A DNA stretch of 64,000 nucleotides, from the NCBI GenBank assembly GCA_951799425.1, contig OX637394.1:14586001-14650000 (forward strand), in the 5' to 3' direction. The translations under genes and the position numbers were made by a program. This document shows, in pieces, positions 1 to 10,882 of this stretch; the first letter of the stretch is position 1, and each line of letters opens with the position of its first letter. Under the pieces are notes generated by a model. That model saw only the letters and a list, made by a program, of their open reading frames with translations, was not told where the DNA came from and did no database searches. This DNA is from Ilex aquifolium. Lineage: Eukaryota > Streptophyta > Magnoliopsida > Aquifoliales > Aquifoliaceae.

Positions 1-1
1 T

Positions 2-985
2 TTAAAATGCAAAAAAATACCATATGATGTACAACATAGGTGGAACTCCACCTATAAAATGCTAGATGTGGCAGTTAAATATAAAGCTGCTTTAAATGAC
101 TATGTTAGTATAGATACCACTGGTTCATTATCGCGTCCCACCGAAGAAGAATGAGATGTCAGTGATAAAATGAAAGATTTTTTAAAAGTTTTTTATGAGT
201 CAACTATGGCTTTATCTGGTAATTATTATCCAACTATTACACTTGCCTATGTGCATATAGTTAGTATCAGTGATATTTTTGAACTATATAGAAATGAACC
301 CGAATTTTCTACTATTTTACATAATATGCAATCTAAATTTAATAAATATTTTTCACCACTTCCTATACTTATTGGTTTTGGTATATTAATTGACCCTCGA
401 TTTAAAGAATTTGGTCTTACAAGTGTTTTTATGTCTTTATATGGTATCTTAAATGATGACCACATGAACCACATTAATAAAATAAAATATTATTTTGAAT
501 TTTTTTTTAATGAATATAGTGTAACATTTGGGAATAGTGGTACACTTAATCCCGTCCCAGCATTTAGTGATATTGGTAGTAGTAATAAAGGTAAAGGTAA
601 AACATCTATGCTAGCATCAATTTTGAACAGAGGAGGTATGTCAACATCTAGGGGGATAACTGAACTTCAACAATATTACAATGCTCCAATGGTAAGTGTT
701 GAAGATTCTGATTTTGATATTTTGGCCTGGTGGAAAGGATATAAAAGTAGGTTTCCAATTCTTTCCACCATGGCTCGTGATATACTAACAGTTCCTATGT
801 CGACTGTAGCATCTGAATCTGCTTTTAGTACAGGTGGACGTGTTATTGATGAGCATAGAAGTTGCTTGGATGGAAAGACAGTGGAAGCCCTTATGTGTCT
901 TCAAGATTGGTATGCTGCTAAAGCGAGAGATCAAAATATGGAAATAAATCCCCCAATGGCAGAATTTGAAGTTTTAGAAATTTAG
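2..985 (+). pseudogene. hAT transposase, C-terminal half with in-frame stop
   Basis: A zinc-finger BED/RICESLEEPER-type hAT transposase fragment. Reading from base 2, the frame encodes the conserved region around RWNSTYKMLD and continues to the hATC dimerisation domain near the end, visible as FDILAWWKGYKSRFPILSTM, then ILTVPMSTVASESAFSTGGR and the ALMCLQDW-type tail. The frame is interrupted by TGA at 152-154, between EEE and DVSDK, where family members have Trp, so TGG to TGA is the likely change. From 155 to the stop at 983-985 it is open, and an internal ATG at 170 could start a 271-residue product. The BED finger and N-terminal catalytic part lie before the window. It acts, when functional, as a nuclear transposase; this copy is probably inactive. 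Confidence 0.85.
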
Positions 986-1144
986 ATATTAAGATTGATG
1001 TATTTTTTTCGTGTATTAAATATTCTAGCTTTTCATGTACAAAAGTATTTAATGGATAGAATTGTGCAAATGATAGATAGGTGGGTAGGTGCCAACCTAG
1101 TTGGGATGTACTCATTCTATAGTGATGCAATTTCTCTTCTATTC

Positions 1145-1625
1145 ATAAATAAAATTATTCATTATTTAATTTTTATCCATTTTTAACATTCAAATTATCA
1201 AATTATTTAATTTTTATCCATTTTTAACATTCAAATTTATCAAATTGACATTCAATTTCATCAAATGAAAATGTAATTTCACCAAAACAACATCAAATTA
1301 ACATGTAATTTTATCCAATTAAAATTTAATTTATCAAATTAAAACCAAATAAACATTCAATTTATCAAATTAAAACCAAATAAACATTCAATTTATCAAA
1401 TTAACACTTAATTTCATATAATTAACATTCAATTTTTTCTAATAAACATTTAATTCACTAAATTAACATGTAATATATCAAATCAATATCAAATTAACAT
1501 GTAATTTTATCCAATTAAAATTTAATTTATCAAATTAAAACCAAATAAACATTCAATTCATCAATGTCATTATTTAATTTTTGTCCCTTTTAATTTTGAC
1601 TATACTTTTAATCCAATTAAAATAT
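1145..1625. repeat. AT-rich direct repeats in hAT 3' region
   Basis: Very AT-rich sequence with several overlapping short direct repeats. A block of about 42 bp (ATTATTTAATTTTTATCCAT and following) occurs twice in tandem near 1156-1240. A block containing CAAATTAAAACCAAATAAAC recurs near 1337, 1367 and 1535. No coding potential is seen. Confidence 0.6.
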
Positions 1626-1675
1626 AATTTACAAAAAAATTAAATGAAATTGTATATTTTTTTAATAGGGCCCAA

Positions 1676-1873
1676 GAAGCCCGCCCAATAGGCCCAACAA
1701 AAGCCCGCCCGCCCAAAAGCCCGCCCAATAGGTGATGGGCTGGGCTGCGGGTAGCTACCCTTACCCGAGCCTGGCCCGTACTTGCCCAAGTACGGTTTGG
1801 GCCTGCACTACCCAAGCCCGGCTCGAAAAAAAATTTCGCGGGCCAGGCCCAGCCCGGCCCATGGACAGGCCTA
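1676..1873. other. GC-rich hAT subterminal region and right terminus
   Basis: An abrupt GC-rich block made of repeated GCCCGCCCA, GGCCCA and AGCCCGGC motifs on both strands, ending CCATGGACAGGCCTA. Short GGCC/GGGC motif clusters next to the ends resemble subterminal repeats of plant hAT elements. A minus-strand open frame here (1600-1920) reflects base composition and is not treated as a gene. Confidence 0.55.
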
Positions 1874-2578
1874 AAAGTAGATAGACAAACTCGCTCTAAT
1901 ACCAACTTGATGCAGGCCAAATGAAACTATAAAATTTGAAATGATAGTAAGAGGGAAAATCACAATAATTGGAAATTCATTCACCCAATTAAAGGATTCA
2001 CTCATTTTCAAGATAGTTGGGAATCAATCATACAAAGAAGAGACTCGCTCGCTAGAGATGACTCACTCAACTCTCATATGGAGACCCAAAGCACCGTTAA
2101 TCACACAATGTTTAGTAAGTTTAATATAGATAGATACAACTTTACTACATTTGAACTAGATGTTTCTTCTTGAAACTACACTTTGCTTCTAGGTATTTGT
2201 CTTCATTGGACTCCATGCCATATAAATGCTTGTTCCTCATTAAGAAAGAGTCATTTGAAAAAGGTTCCCTACTAGCAAAATCATTGTATCATTGATCTTT
2301 ACATATAGAACCCATTTTATCATCTTAGATCAATTAAAATTTTGTTTGAGTCGTAACTTGACCCCGAATCAGTTGTTACTAGATTGTATTTACTTGTAAC
2401 TTTTTATACCATACCTCTTTCATTTGGATTGCTACTAGCCTTTATTTGTAACTTTATGTACCACACCTCTTTCGACATCATAGTCGTACCTTACCTACAA
2501 AATAAAGTCAATACTAGATCAAACATAAGATGAAGTTTGGGCTTCTTAGTCTTACAACAACCATATAAATATTGTTTC
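1874..2578. other. Intergenic, no gene seen
   Basis: No supported coding region. It forms the 3' flank of the DUF4220 gene, which reads toward it. It holds one imperfect short duplication: a block of about 40 bp ending ACCATACCTCTTTCA near 2420 and a similar block ending ACCACACCTCTTTCG near 2475. Confidence 0.5.
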
Positions 2579-4606
2579 TTATTGTAATTCCAATTTGGGT
2601 CTGGCATGACCTTGTGATATTTGATAATGTTCAGATATACCAAGATGTGCCATCAAAAGCCATACATGAGTTAACAGCTCTCCTCCACGTCCGAGTTGCT
2701 GAGCATGGTGATTCCATCTACATTGATTGGCTGCATATGAAAGCATCTCCACCCATACTTGATTAATAATTTCCCATTTCTGTTGTTTCCCCCACCGCTT
2801 ATCTCTTTCCGTTGATTGCAGACATTTTGCAAGCTTACACGCATCAAACAACACGGACTTGCTTCGATCTCCTTTGACCACACCCACTGGAATTTTGGTG
2901 TCCACTTTAAGCAGTCTCTCACAAGCATCTTTATTAAAAATAGTAATTTTTTTTTCCTTGAAAAATCTCTTGGCGTCAGCACAGGTGTCTTGAAACCTAA
3001 TCTGTCCAATTCCGTCGGGCAACATATAAGGATGCTTGACTAGGATGTACAACATGTAATTTGATAACTCTTTGCTACTACTCCATGGATTTTCCCCATC
3101 ACTATTATCATCACAATAATAGCAGAGATGCGTGGCAATGTGCCAGAGAAGAATGCTATGATCAAATTCAACTTCAAAACTCCAACCAAGTTTATCCTTA
3201 CATTTCTCCTGTTCAAGTACCTTGTTAGCTCTTAAAGAACACAATTCCTTGCCAACTCTGACTTCTGAGACTTTTTCCGACGTCTTTGCAAGCTGTTTAA
3301 AGATGGATTCTTTTAAATAGGGACGAACGTACACTGAATTCCCAAACCGGTAAGTCACCCAAATTTTGTGTATGCAAGTGCTCTTAAAGTTTTTCCAGCA
3401 AATTGGTGGCTCAGAGTAAAAGCAATAACTTAACAGATCGTACTGGGCCATGGAATTAGACCACTTCTTTTTGCTGGTTATACATCTAAACCAATTGTTA
3501 TGCTTAATCAACCAACGCTTAGTCAACCAGCAAAATGTCCAATCTGAGGAAAGCAACAGAAGAATTGCATAGATTTCTAGACAAATGGCTCCACCCAGCA
3601 AGAGAAAGGATATAATCACATCAACCCGTGGGTATTTATCCCTCTCAATAGTACAGAAGGCCAGTAAAGCTGCAGTAGTCGAAAGTAAGCAGGTGGAACG
3701 ACAACCAACACCCCATAAGGAATAAATTATTGGGGCCTTGGTGTAGAAAACATCATACATGAACCCAAGCTCCACCTCTATCACTTTGAAAGCATCTTCG
3801 CAGTTGACGTCCTGGAAAAATTTTAGGCTTTTCTCAAGATCTTGAAAGCTGAGGATGAGATCTGCAAACAGGCGCCTATATATGAGGAAGAATTCATATG
3901 CAGCATCCAAGATGTCCTCATATGGAAGCCCTGGAAGCTCTTCTCTTATAGCTGCAAAGTGAGGCACAAACTTTTGAGCTGGGATTGCATCAATTAATAA
4001 TTCATAGCCTTCACTTTTTTTCAATATGCAGTCTTCCACAAATTTTTCATAGGAGGGACCTGGATCTGGATTTGGGAGAAGTGACTCTCTGAAATTCTTG
4101 CTATTAGCAGACCAGAGAACCCAAGTCCTCTCCACATACTTGATACACCCAGCTACGAATATTGGAATGGCAACAAAATTGATTTGAGAAGGCTGTAACG
4201 ACCTAAAAAAGACGTTAAGCACCACAACTACCTGGACAATAAACCCAAGCAAGTGTCGGATCCACAATTCATTATCTTCTAAAGCATAAGCAGTAATGGT
4301 GTCTGGGCCACCAAGGTGCAAAAGAAGAAAAGGTGCCCAGAACGCCATTATCACGTAGCTTGGATCATGAGTATCATCTTTGCAATCTCTCGGACCCTTG
4401 GAGAGGACACCAAGTGAAAATGTAGCAACCGTATCAGCGGATAAGTAAGCTAGCCAAGTAATGAATGTGATCCATTTCAAATTGTTGTACTTCCTCTTGT
4501 TACCGAGGATGATAAGTATGATTTGCAAGGCAAGGCTGAGTAGAACCAGCCCGCGGAGCTCCAATGCGTCCCAAAGTTTCTTTAATATTTCGAGAAAATC
4601 TCGCAT
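2579..4606 (-). CDS. DUF4220/DUF594 membrane protein, single exon
   Basis: A 675-residue open frame with no intron or disruption. The N-terminal two thirds match the plant DUF4220 family: hydrophobic segments at about residues 18-36 and 44-66, then the signature FWAPFLLLHLGGPDT followed by TAYALEDNELWIRHLL at about residues 90-120, further membrane segments near 120-160, and a hydrophobic cluster around 300-365. The C-terminus matches DUF594, with a W-x-EML-x-YAA core and GGELLTHVWLLMAHLG at about residues 610-657. This domain order and length are usual for the family. The start at 4606 is the first ATG of the long frame. The molecular function of the family is not known; a multi-pass membrane location is predicted from the sequence. 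It is flanked by transposons on both sides and is the only clearly intact host gene in the window. Confidence 0.88.
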   Translation of the reverse strand: MRDFLEILKKLWDALELRGLVLLSLALQIILIILGNKRKYNNLKWITFITWLAYLSADTVATFSLGVLSKGPRDCKDDTHDPSYVIMAFWAPFLLLHLGGPDTITAYALEDNELWIRHLLGFIVQVVVVLNVFFRSLQPSQINFVAIPIFVAGCIKYVERTWVLWSANSKNFRESLLPNPDPGPSYEKFVEDCILKKSEGYELLIDAIPAQKFVPHFAAIREELPGLPYEDILDAAYEFFLIYRRLFADLILSFQDLEKSLKFFQDVNCEDAFKVIEVELGFMYDVFYTKAPIIYSLWGVGCRSTCLLSTTAALLAFCTIERDKYPRVDVIISFLLLGGAICLEIYAILLLLSSDWTFCWLTKRWLIKHNNWFRCITSKKKWSNSMAQYDLLSYCFYSEPPICWKNFKSTCIHKIWVTYRFGNSVYVRPYLKESIFKQLAKTSEKVSEVRVGKELCSLRANKVLEQEKCKDKLGWSFEVEFDHSILLWHIATHLCYYCDDNSDGENPWSSSKELSNYMLYILVKHPYMLPDGIGQIRFQDTCADAKRFFKEKKITIFNKDACERLLKVDTKIPVGVVKGDRSKSVLFDACKLAKCLQSTERDKRWGKQQKWEIINQVWVEMLSYAANQCRWNHHAQQLGRGGELLTHVWLLMAHLGISEHYQISQGHARPKLELQ

Positions 4607-4744
4607 TGTTCTCCTTCTGTCTACAAAGATTAAACTGCTGAAAAGTGAAAGTTTGGAATGTCAAACGGGAAACCTTTATCAAGCCTTGGTGCTCGATCAT
4701 ATCTCGTGTACCAACTTTTTCCCTTGACGTCAATTCATATTTAG

Positions 4745-4995
4745 CAAGTAAAAACTGATGTATTAATAGATCAGGAAAACTTGTAGCTAATGCTGAAGCT
4801 TGGGTGATAACTGGATAATTTAAGCATCAATGAATGAAGCAGGCAAATTTATTCTCCTTTTCTCTATAAAGATTTTACTTGGTAAAATTGAAATCCGAAA
4901 GGTCAACATTAAACTGATGTTGTACGAATTAATCAAAAAAACTTGCAGATCTAATGTTAAAGTTTGGGTGATACTTAGTAACGTAAGCATGAAGA
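4745..4995. repeat. Imperfect tandem duplication upstream of DUF4220 gene
   Basis: Two diverged copies of a block lie about 160 bp apart in the 5' flank of the DUF4220 gene. Copy one near 4750-4826 and copy two near 4912-4990 both run from AACTGATGT through an AAAACTTG core and GGGTGATA to TAAGCAT. The preceding TTCTCCTT...AAAGATT sequence is also shared. It could be part of the upstream regulatory region, but no defined motif was identified. Confidence 0.5.
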
Positions 4996-5265
4996 TCAAA
5001 CATTTCTAAGTTAATTTACGTAAAGCTGTATGCAATTAATGAATCAAGGAAGCAAGTTAAATTAATGTCAAAATTAGGGAGCATCATAAGGGTACCTAAG
5101 AGTATCAATCCTATCTATGAGATTAAGCTCTGTGTAACAGGGGAGAATGAATATATCAGACTTACTTGCAACTGCGATAGTCGAATCTTTTGAGCAACAA
5201 ATTGGGGATTATAACTTGGAGGCCAAGATCATGGAACTTCCACAAAGTCTTCAATGGCCGGCGAG

Positions 5266-5378
5266 GGTGGACTTGTGAGTCATTTTTTATGTAGAGAAAT
5301 GGTTGATAGAGAGAGAGAGAGAGCGTGTGGACCTGCGAGGCTTTCTTTGTATAAAGAAATGGTATAGACTTTATAGAG
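5266..5378. repeat. Short direct duplication with (GA)n run
   Basis: A block of about 37 bp starting GTGGACTTGTGAG and ending AGAAATGGT near 5268-5304 recurs as GTGGACCTGCGAG...AGAAATGGT near 5328-5363. A GAGAGA run lies between the two copies. It is non-coding. Confidence 0.5.
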
Positions 5379-5514
5379 AGACAGAGACCCTACTAAGTTG
5401 GTGGTGTTTGTCTATTTCCAGCCAAGTTCACGCCCGCCTACATGTACAAGACAAGAGATTAGCGGGAGAGGTTGATTGAAACTAATTATAAAGTTTAGGT
5501 CATATATTGGATTT

Positions 5515-5828
5515 TTTGAATGGATTTTTTGAATTTTGTACCTTAAAAGACTTTAAATTTTTCACTTTATATCTTAAATTTTTCATATTGAACTCTCAAT
5601 GTATTAAAAATGTTTGCAATGTGATTTTTCTATTAGTTTCCATTATTTTTTTCGTCAAAAGTCAACCCATTGACATTGACGGAAAGACTAACAGAAAGTT
5701 AACAAAAATGTCACATTGCAATACTTTTAATACATTGAGAGTGTAATGTGAGAAATTTAATCTTTGAAGATATAAAATAAAAAACTTGAAATCTTTCAAG
5801 ATGCAAAATGTACTTCGTCTGAATAAAT
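5515..5828. mobile_element. Small foldback/MITE-like inverted repeat
   Basis: Two arms of roughly 120-130 bp are imperfect reverse complements. The left arm includes ACTCTCAATGTATTAAAAAT and GCAATGTGA near 5589-5622. The right arm includes TCACATTGCAATACTTTTAA and ACATTGAGAGT near 5711-5742. The outer parts of the arms, TTTTGTACCTTAAAAGA on the left and its near reverse complement near 5800-5818, also pair. The loop contains GTCAAAAGTCAAC. No transposase is present and target duplications were not resolved, so the superfamily is not assigned. Confidence 0.6.
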
Positions 5829-6024
5829 TAGAACAATTAAAAATTTAGCAAAAATTTAAAACAAAGATGATAGTTCAGAGGTATTTATTAGATTTACCCT
5901 AAATTCTTTAGGGATTATCGTAAAAAAGTGGGTTGTATGGATATCCTATCACTAGTAACCGCGTTTTGTGTTTTTGGTAGAAAATCTTGGAACTCATTTT
6001 TTGAGATTTTTATCTAATTTAACT

Positions 6025-6101
6025 TGTGTTAGAGTATCTCTAATTTCGACTCAATTTTGAGTTACTAGTCAAGTAAAAAGTTTTATTTAATGTAAACGAC
6101 T
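6025..6101. mobile_element. Possible MITE left half, split by the gypsy element
   Basis: The sequence just left of the gypsy insertion, GAGTATCTCTAATTTCGAC then TCAATTTTGAGT, resembles the reverse complement of sequence to the right of the insertion near 11495-11535 (ACTCAAATT then AAATTTGAGTAAGAGTTGGAGAT). This suggests that the retrotransposon landed in a small terminal-inverted-repeat element. The match is imperfect and no target duplication was found, so this is tentative. Confidence 0.3.
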
Positions 6102-6494
6102 TGTTACAATTAAAGTGTGTGGGTGTTATGTGGCAATAGGAGGCCTTTTGGAAGAGAACCAAGGTAGTAGGATATGAAATAAAAGAGACCGAGTCAACTG
6201 GACAGTTCTAGTAGTAAGGGAAGTCTATTTTGTTTTCTAGTTTGTTAAGATGTTTTGGAGTCTGTTCCTATTTTATTGCCTTAAGATGTTGAGTTGTTTT
6301 TGAATTTTGTTACCAGTACGCATTATAAATTCCAGCTTCTATGAATAAAAAGTATCTTCTGACTAATCAAAAATCTCTTTGAGCAACAGGAAGTCAGGGT
6401 TCCCTCGAAGTAACCCAGATAAATTAACCTTCTTTGTTCTTCTCCTATGACATCAAACATAAGAAAGGACTTTACCACCACTATGACCATACCA
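6102..6494 (+). repeat. 5' LTR of gypsy element
   Basis: Long terminal repeat, 393 bp, TGTTACAATTAAAG to ATACCA. It aligns without gaps to 10883-11275. An AT-rich TATA-like segment, CGCATTATAAATTCC, sits near 6320-6334 and could be the element promoter; this is inferred from position and sequence only. Confidence 0.93.
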
Positions 6495-6497
6495 AAG

Positions 6498-6510
6498 TGG
6501 TATCACAGCC
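6498..6510 (+). other. Primer binding site (initiator Met tRNA type)
   Basis: TGGTATCACAGCC lies three bases after the 5' LTR end. It differs by one base from the usual plant initiator-Met primer site TGGTATCAGAGCC. It would prime minus-strand cDNA synthesis. Confidence 0.85.
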
Positions 6511-6515
6511 TAAGA

Positions 6516-7535
6516 ATGGACCAGAAAGTGGAACAATTGGAGCACAACGTGGGCCCTCTCATAATTGGACAACAACAAATCATGGATAAAATCACAGAGC
6601 TGTTCGACAAGTTGAGTGCTCGTGTAGAACAATCAGTGGCACAACTTGTTCGTGAGGTAAGGGAAAACTCCCCCACTCATCCCAAAACCAGTTGCAGAAG
6701 GCAAGGCGGGAATGGAGGAGCACAATATAGCAACTTTCATCCTTCATACACTCCTAAACTAGTAAAGTTAGACTTCCCACATTTCAATGGTGGAGAAGAC
6801 CCAACAAGCTGGGTGTGTATAGCTGAGCAGTTCTTCCAGTTTCATGATACTTCTGAAGCGGAACGAGTTTCCTTCGCTTCATTTCATATAGAGGGAGATG
6901 CTCAATTATGTTATCAACTGCTCAAGCAAGAGATGGACGTGGTCTGTTGGGATGAATTCAAAGAAGGACTTCACTCTCGGTTTGGTCCTATGCAATTCTA
7001 TGATTTCTTTGGCGAGCTCACCAAGTTTTAACAAACAAGATCGGTACGGGAGTATCAAATTCAATTTGAAAAGCTACTTGTTAAAGCAGGTTCCCTTCCA
7101 CAAGCCCGCCAAGTGAGTTGTTTTGTTAGTGGATTAAAGGATAACATCAAGACCAATGTTCCAGCTGGGAGGCCTATATCCTTATCTTCAGCAATTGGCT
7201 TTGCTCGAGTATATGTAGCTCGCAACTTGTCCCAACGTAGAGTTACGTTCGTTGATGTCAGGGGAGGCATTCCACCAAGTAAGGGCACCACCATAAATAG
7301 GCATGTACTTCTGGTGAGAAAAATGCCCCTAGAGGAGTTGAAGCAGCTACACGAGAAGGATTATGTTATTGCAACGAGAAATTCCATCCGGATCACCGAT
7401 GTAAAAAACTTTCTCTCATTGAAGCATGCTGGGAAGAGGAAGATGATGATATCGTAACGGAAGAAGAAGATGCAGCTGAAGCAAATAATGGGGAAGTACC
7501 AGAAATTTCATTTCATGCTATTTCTGGTGCTCATG
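6516..7535 (+). pseudogene. gypsy gag, broken
   Basis: Capsid-type Gag. The frame starts at ATG 6516 (MDQKVEQLEHN). It contains the retrotransposon gag domain, seen as LDFPHFNGGEDPTSWV near the start of the domain and a WDEFKEGLHSRFGP-type helix. A TAA at 7029-7031 interrupts it; the same frame resumes at once with QTRSVREYQIQFEKLL. Near 7355-7360 the frame shifts. In the new frame a zinc knuckle is visible as LCYCNEKFHPDHRC, which has only one residue between the first two cysteines instead of two. An acidic stretch follows and leads into protease. One nonsense change, one frameshift and a damaged knuckle imply no functional Gag. Confidence 0.85.
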
Positions 7536-9450
7536 CACCCGAAACAATGCAAATCAAAGGCAGCATTGGACAATTAGCAACTACTGTGCTAGTCGACTCT
7601 AGGAGCACTCACAATTTCGTGAGTGAAGCATTGGCTAAAAGAGTGGGCCTACAACCAGCTTTGGGAGGTAGATTTGAAGTTGTAGTAGCTTCGGGAGAAA
7701 AACTATCTGGTTTAGGTAAATGCACTAGTGTGAAGCTATGATTACAAGGCGTTCCCCTTTTTGTTCTATTTGCTTCCTTTGGAAGAATATGATGTAGTGC
7801 CCGGGATACAAGAGTTACGGACGTTAGGCCCAATTCTTTGGGATTTTTCCAAGTTACAGATGCAATTTCAAGTCAATGTCAAGGAAGTGACGATACAAGG
7901 CTTGTCAGCCCCCAAAAATGAGGTAATAAGGGACCTTAAATTCTATCGGGAGACAAGGAAGAGCAAGTCATGCATGTTGCTCTAGCTATGGGCAATTGAA
8001 GGGCCCCACCCACCATCCCATGGAGTATCCAACAACCAGCATGTGTCGTAGCTCATCCTCAGGTTCATGGACGTTTTTGAAGAACCCAAGGGCTTGCCAC
8101 CTCCAAGTATGCATGACCACCGAATCCCATTGATTCTAGGGAGTGGTCCAGTGTGTGTAAAGCTGTATCGCTATCCATATTATCAAAAGGCTGAGATTGA
8201 ACGATTAGTAGTTGAGATGCTCAATTCTGGAATTGTTCGCTCTAGTAATAGCCCATATTCCTCCTCGGTCGTCTTGGTGAAAAAGCATGATCGTTCATGA
8301 CGACAGTGCATCGACTACCGCTCTCTCAAAAAAATCACAATCAAAGAAAATTTTCACATCCCAGTGATTGATGAGTTATTGGACAAATTGAATGGTGCAA
8401 TATTCTTCACTAAGCTAGATTTGCGTTTGGGTTTTCATCAAATCAGGGTGCTTTCAGTAGATGTCTCGAAGACAGCTTTCAGAACTCATCATGGGCATTA
8501 CGAATTCTTAGTGATGCCATTTGGGCTTACTAATGCACCATCCACCTTCCAAGCATTGATGAATGAGGTATTTAAGGAATATTTAAGAAAGTTCATACTT
8601 GTGTTCTTTGATGATATCTTGATATATAGCAAGTCCTGGGAGGACCATATTCGTCATTTGGAAATCACTTTCTCACTTCTTAAATCGCACAAAGTATTTG
8701 TAAAGAAAGAAAAATGCCAATTTGCCCAAAAAGAAGTCAAGTATCTGGACCAGATCATCATAGGAAAAGGAGTGGTCGTAGATCCTGAGAAGGTTGTTGT
8801 TATGATGGAATGGCCCAAACCTAGCACACCCAAAGCCATGCGTGAATTTCTTAGTTTGACGGGATATTACAGAAAATTCATTCAAGATTATGGGAAGATT
8901 GCAAGGCCACTCAATTGTATGTTAAAAAATAATTCTTTCGCATGGAGTTCTGCCACGGATGAAGCATTTTTAAAATTAAAGGAAACTATGTCAAGGGCTC
9001 CGGTTCTAGCACTCTCTAATTTTGAGAAAAGGTTCATCATCGAATGCAATGTTTCTGGATCAAGTATTGGAGCTGTTCTAGAACGACCAATTGCTTTTTA
9101 CAGTCATGCTTTGCAAGAAGAACACTTGCTTCTTTCCACTTATGAGAAGGAAATGTTAGCCTCGGTGTTAGCTATAAAAAAAATGACATCCATATTTGTT
9201 GGGGAGTGGTCAATTTCTTAACATCCATATTTGTTGGGGAGGGGTCAATTTCTTGTAAGAACTGACCAAAGGAGTCTCAAGTACTTTTGATCTCAAAGAA
9301 TTACAACAATAGCTCAACAACAGTGGTTTTACACATTAATGGGGTTTGATTTTGTTATAGAGTATAAAAAAGGGAAAGAGAATGTGGTAGGTAAATATAC
9401 TGTAAAGGAAGGAAGAAAAAGAAAGTGGGGAACTGGCAATTGTATCTCAC
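7536..9450 (+). pseudogene. gypsy protease, reverse transcriptase and RNase H, broken
   Basis: Retropepsin-like protease near 7547-7741, with the active-site motif reading VLVDSRSTHNF where the family has D-S/T-G, so the catalytic glycine is replaced. A stop at 7739 and a shift of frame near 7760 follow. Reverse transcriptase continues to about 8960, with TKLDLRLGFHQIRV, MPFGLTNAPSTFQ and the catalytic FFDDILIYS motif. Stops fall at 7983 and 8298, the latter TGA in place of the Trp of the usual WRQCIDYR. RNase H starts around 9000 with FIIECNVSGSS, where the first catalytic Asp is Asn, and a few residues are missing after IGAVL. A 35-bp tandem duplication at 9186-9255 shifts the frame. RTDQRSLKYF and a KKGKENVV tail remain downstream. 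The product would be inactive. Confidence 0.88.
9186..9255 (+). repeat. 35-bp tandem duplication inside RNase H
   Basis: ACATCCATATTTGTTGGGGA and the following 15 bases occur twice, differing at two positions. Because 35 is not a multiple of three, the duplication itself shifts the RNase H frame. Confidence 0.85.
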
Positions 9451-9491
9451 CCAATTCCAAATTGGGTGGAGGCCATTAACCCAACCTAAAG

Positions 9492-10865
9492 ATGAAACAG
9501 TTGGTCAAACTTATTGAGGAAGGGGAAGCTTTGGGACCTTGGAAGCTTCAAGATGGAGTAATCTTCTTCAGGGAAAGAATTTTCCTCCCCGAAGATACCC
9601 CACTAACCAAGGACATTATCAGTCATTTCCACAATAGTACGCATGAGGGGTACCTAAAAACTCTCCACAGGATTCGGTCAAATTTTATTTGGAAGGGTAT
9701 GAGGCAGCACATTAAGGAGTTTATTAGAGCTTGCGACTCCTACCAACGTCACAAGGTTGAACATCTTTCCCCAGCAAGACTTTTGCAACCATTACCAATC
9801 CCTAACCAGGTATGGGATGATATCTCGATGGATTTTATAGAAGGATTACTCATGTCAAAAGGGAAATCCATAATATTAGTAGTTGTTGTCCGCTTATCAA
9901 AATATGCTCATTTCGTTCCTCTCTCCCATCCATACACTACTGCCACTATTGCTCAAATATTTTTTGATTATGTTTTCAAGTTGTATGGCATGCCTAGTAC
10001 TATAGCATGTGATAGGGATCCAACCTTCACAAGTGGATTTTGGTCCGAATTATTCCACCTCAACGGCACTAGTTTCAACTATAGTTCAACCTATCATCCA
10101 TAAACCGATGGTCAAAGTGAGGTCGTCAATCGAACAATGGAAATGTATCTGCGATGCTCCATAAGCTGCCAACCTAAAGAATGGGTTAAGTGTTTAACTT
10201 GGGAAGAGTATTGTTAGAACACCAACTGATACTCTTCAATTAAGAAGATTCCATTCGAAGTTGTTTATGGGCGCCCTCCTCCTCCCTTGCTGTCTCACAT
10301 TCCAGGAACAACTAAAGTGTAAACCATGGAGCAAGAATTTTTAATTAGAGATCAAATTTTCAAAGAACTAAAGGGGAATCTCAAGGAGGCCCAAGTAAGA
10401 ATGAAAAGGGTGTATGATTCGTGGCATACAGAGAGAGAGTTTGTTGAGGGAGATTGGGTATATCTCAAACTTCAGCCATATAGGCAAGCTTCCTTATCCC
10501 TTAGAAAAAATCTCAAGCTATCTCCTAAGTACTATGGTCCCTTCAAGGTGCTTAAAAGGATAGGAGCAATAGCCTACAAGTTAGAATTGTCTGCTGGAAC
10601 TCGTATTCACCCTGTGTTTCACGTGTCTTTGCTTAAGAAAAAGCTTGGGGACAAGGTAATGGTTCAACCTCAGCTTCCCATGGTAACAGAAAAAGATGAT
10701 CAGTTATCCCCAAGGCCTCAAGAAATTCTAGATCGTCGTCTGCAGAAGAGGAAGAAAGAAATTTTAGTTCATTGGCAGGGACTTTCGCCATCTGGAGCCA
10801 CATGGGAATATTTGAACAATATGACGAGACAATTCCCTAATTATGTCTTTGAGGACAAGAACTGA
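9492..10865 (+). pseudogene. gypsy integrase with chromodomain, broken
   Basis: Integrase N-terminal zinc-binding region near 9620-9760: the His pair is present but the usual C-x2-C reads CDSY, so one zinc ligand is lost. The catalytic core has DDISMDFIEGL (first Asp), IACDRDPTFTSGFW (second Asp) and GQSEVVNR (Glu). A TAA at 10101-10103 replaces the Gln in the usual HPQTDGQ motif, and the frame is disturbed again near 10200-10250. From 10326 the C-terminal domain is open (GPFKVLKRIGAIAYKLEL, HPVFHVSLLKK). It ends in a chromodomain, LDRRLQKRKKEILVHWQGL then ATWEYLNN, the feature that directs chromodomain elements to chromatin. Several inactivating changes are present. Confidence 0.87.
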
Positions 10866-10868
10866 ACT

Positions 10869-10882
10869 TAAGGGGGAAAGAA
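10869..10882 (+). other. Polypurine tract
   Basis: TAAGGGGGAAAGAA directly precedes the 3' LTR. This is the expected position and composition of the plus-strand primer of an LTR retrotransposon. Confidence 0.8.

Larger units (their letters stand above)
1..1873 (+). mobile_element. hAT-superfamily DNA transposon, 3' portion
   Basis: The window opens inside a hAT element. It contains the C-terminal half of a transposase, an AT-rich 3' non-coding region with short direct repeats, and a GC-rich terminal part. Read from the minus strand, the right end begins TAGGCCTGTCCATGGGCC and runs into GGGCCGGGC-type sequence, which resembles ends of plant hAT elements. The left end lies outside the window, so the terminal inverted repeat and the 8-bp target duplication cannot be confirmed. 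The end at 1873 is inferred from the terminus-like sequence only. Confidence 0.7.

Noticed and set aside
1600-1920. 106-codon minus-strand frame
   Set aside because: It lies in the GC-rich hAT terminus; the open frame follows from GGCCCA repeats.
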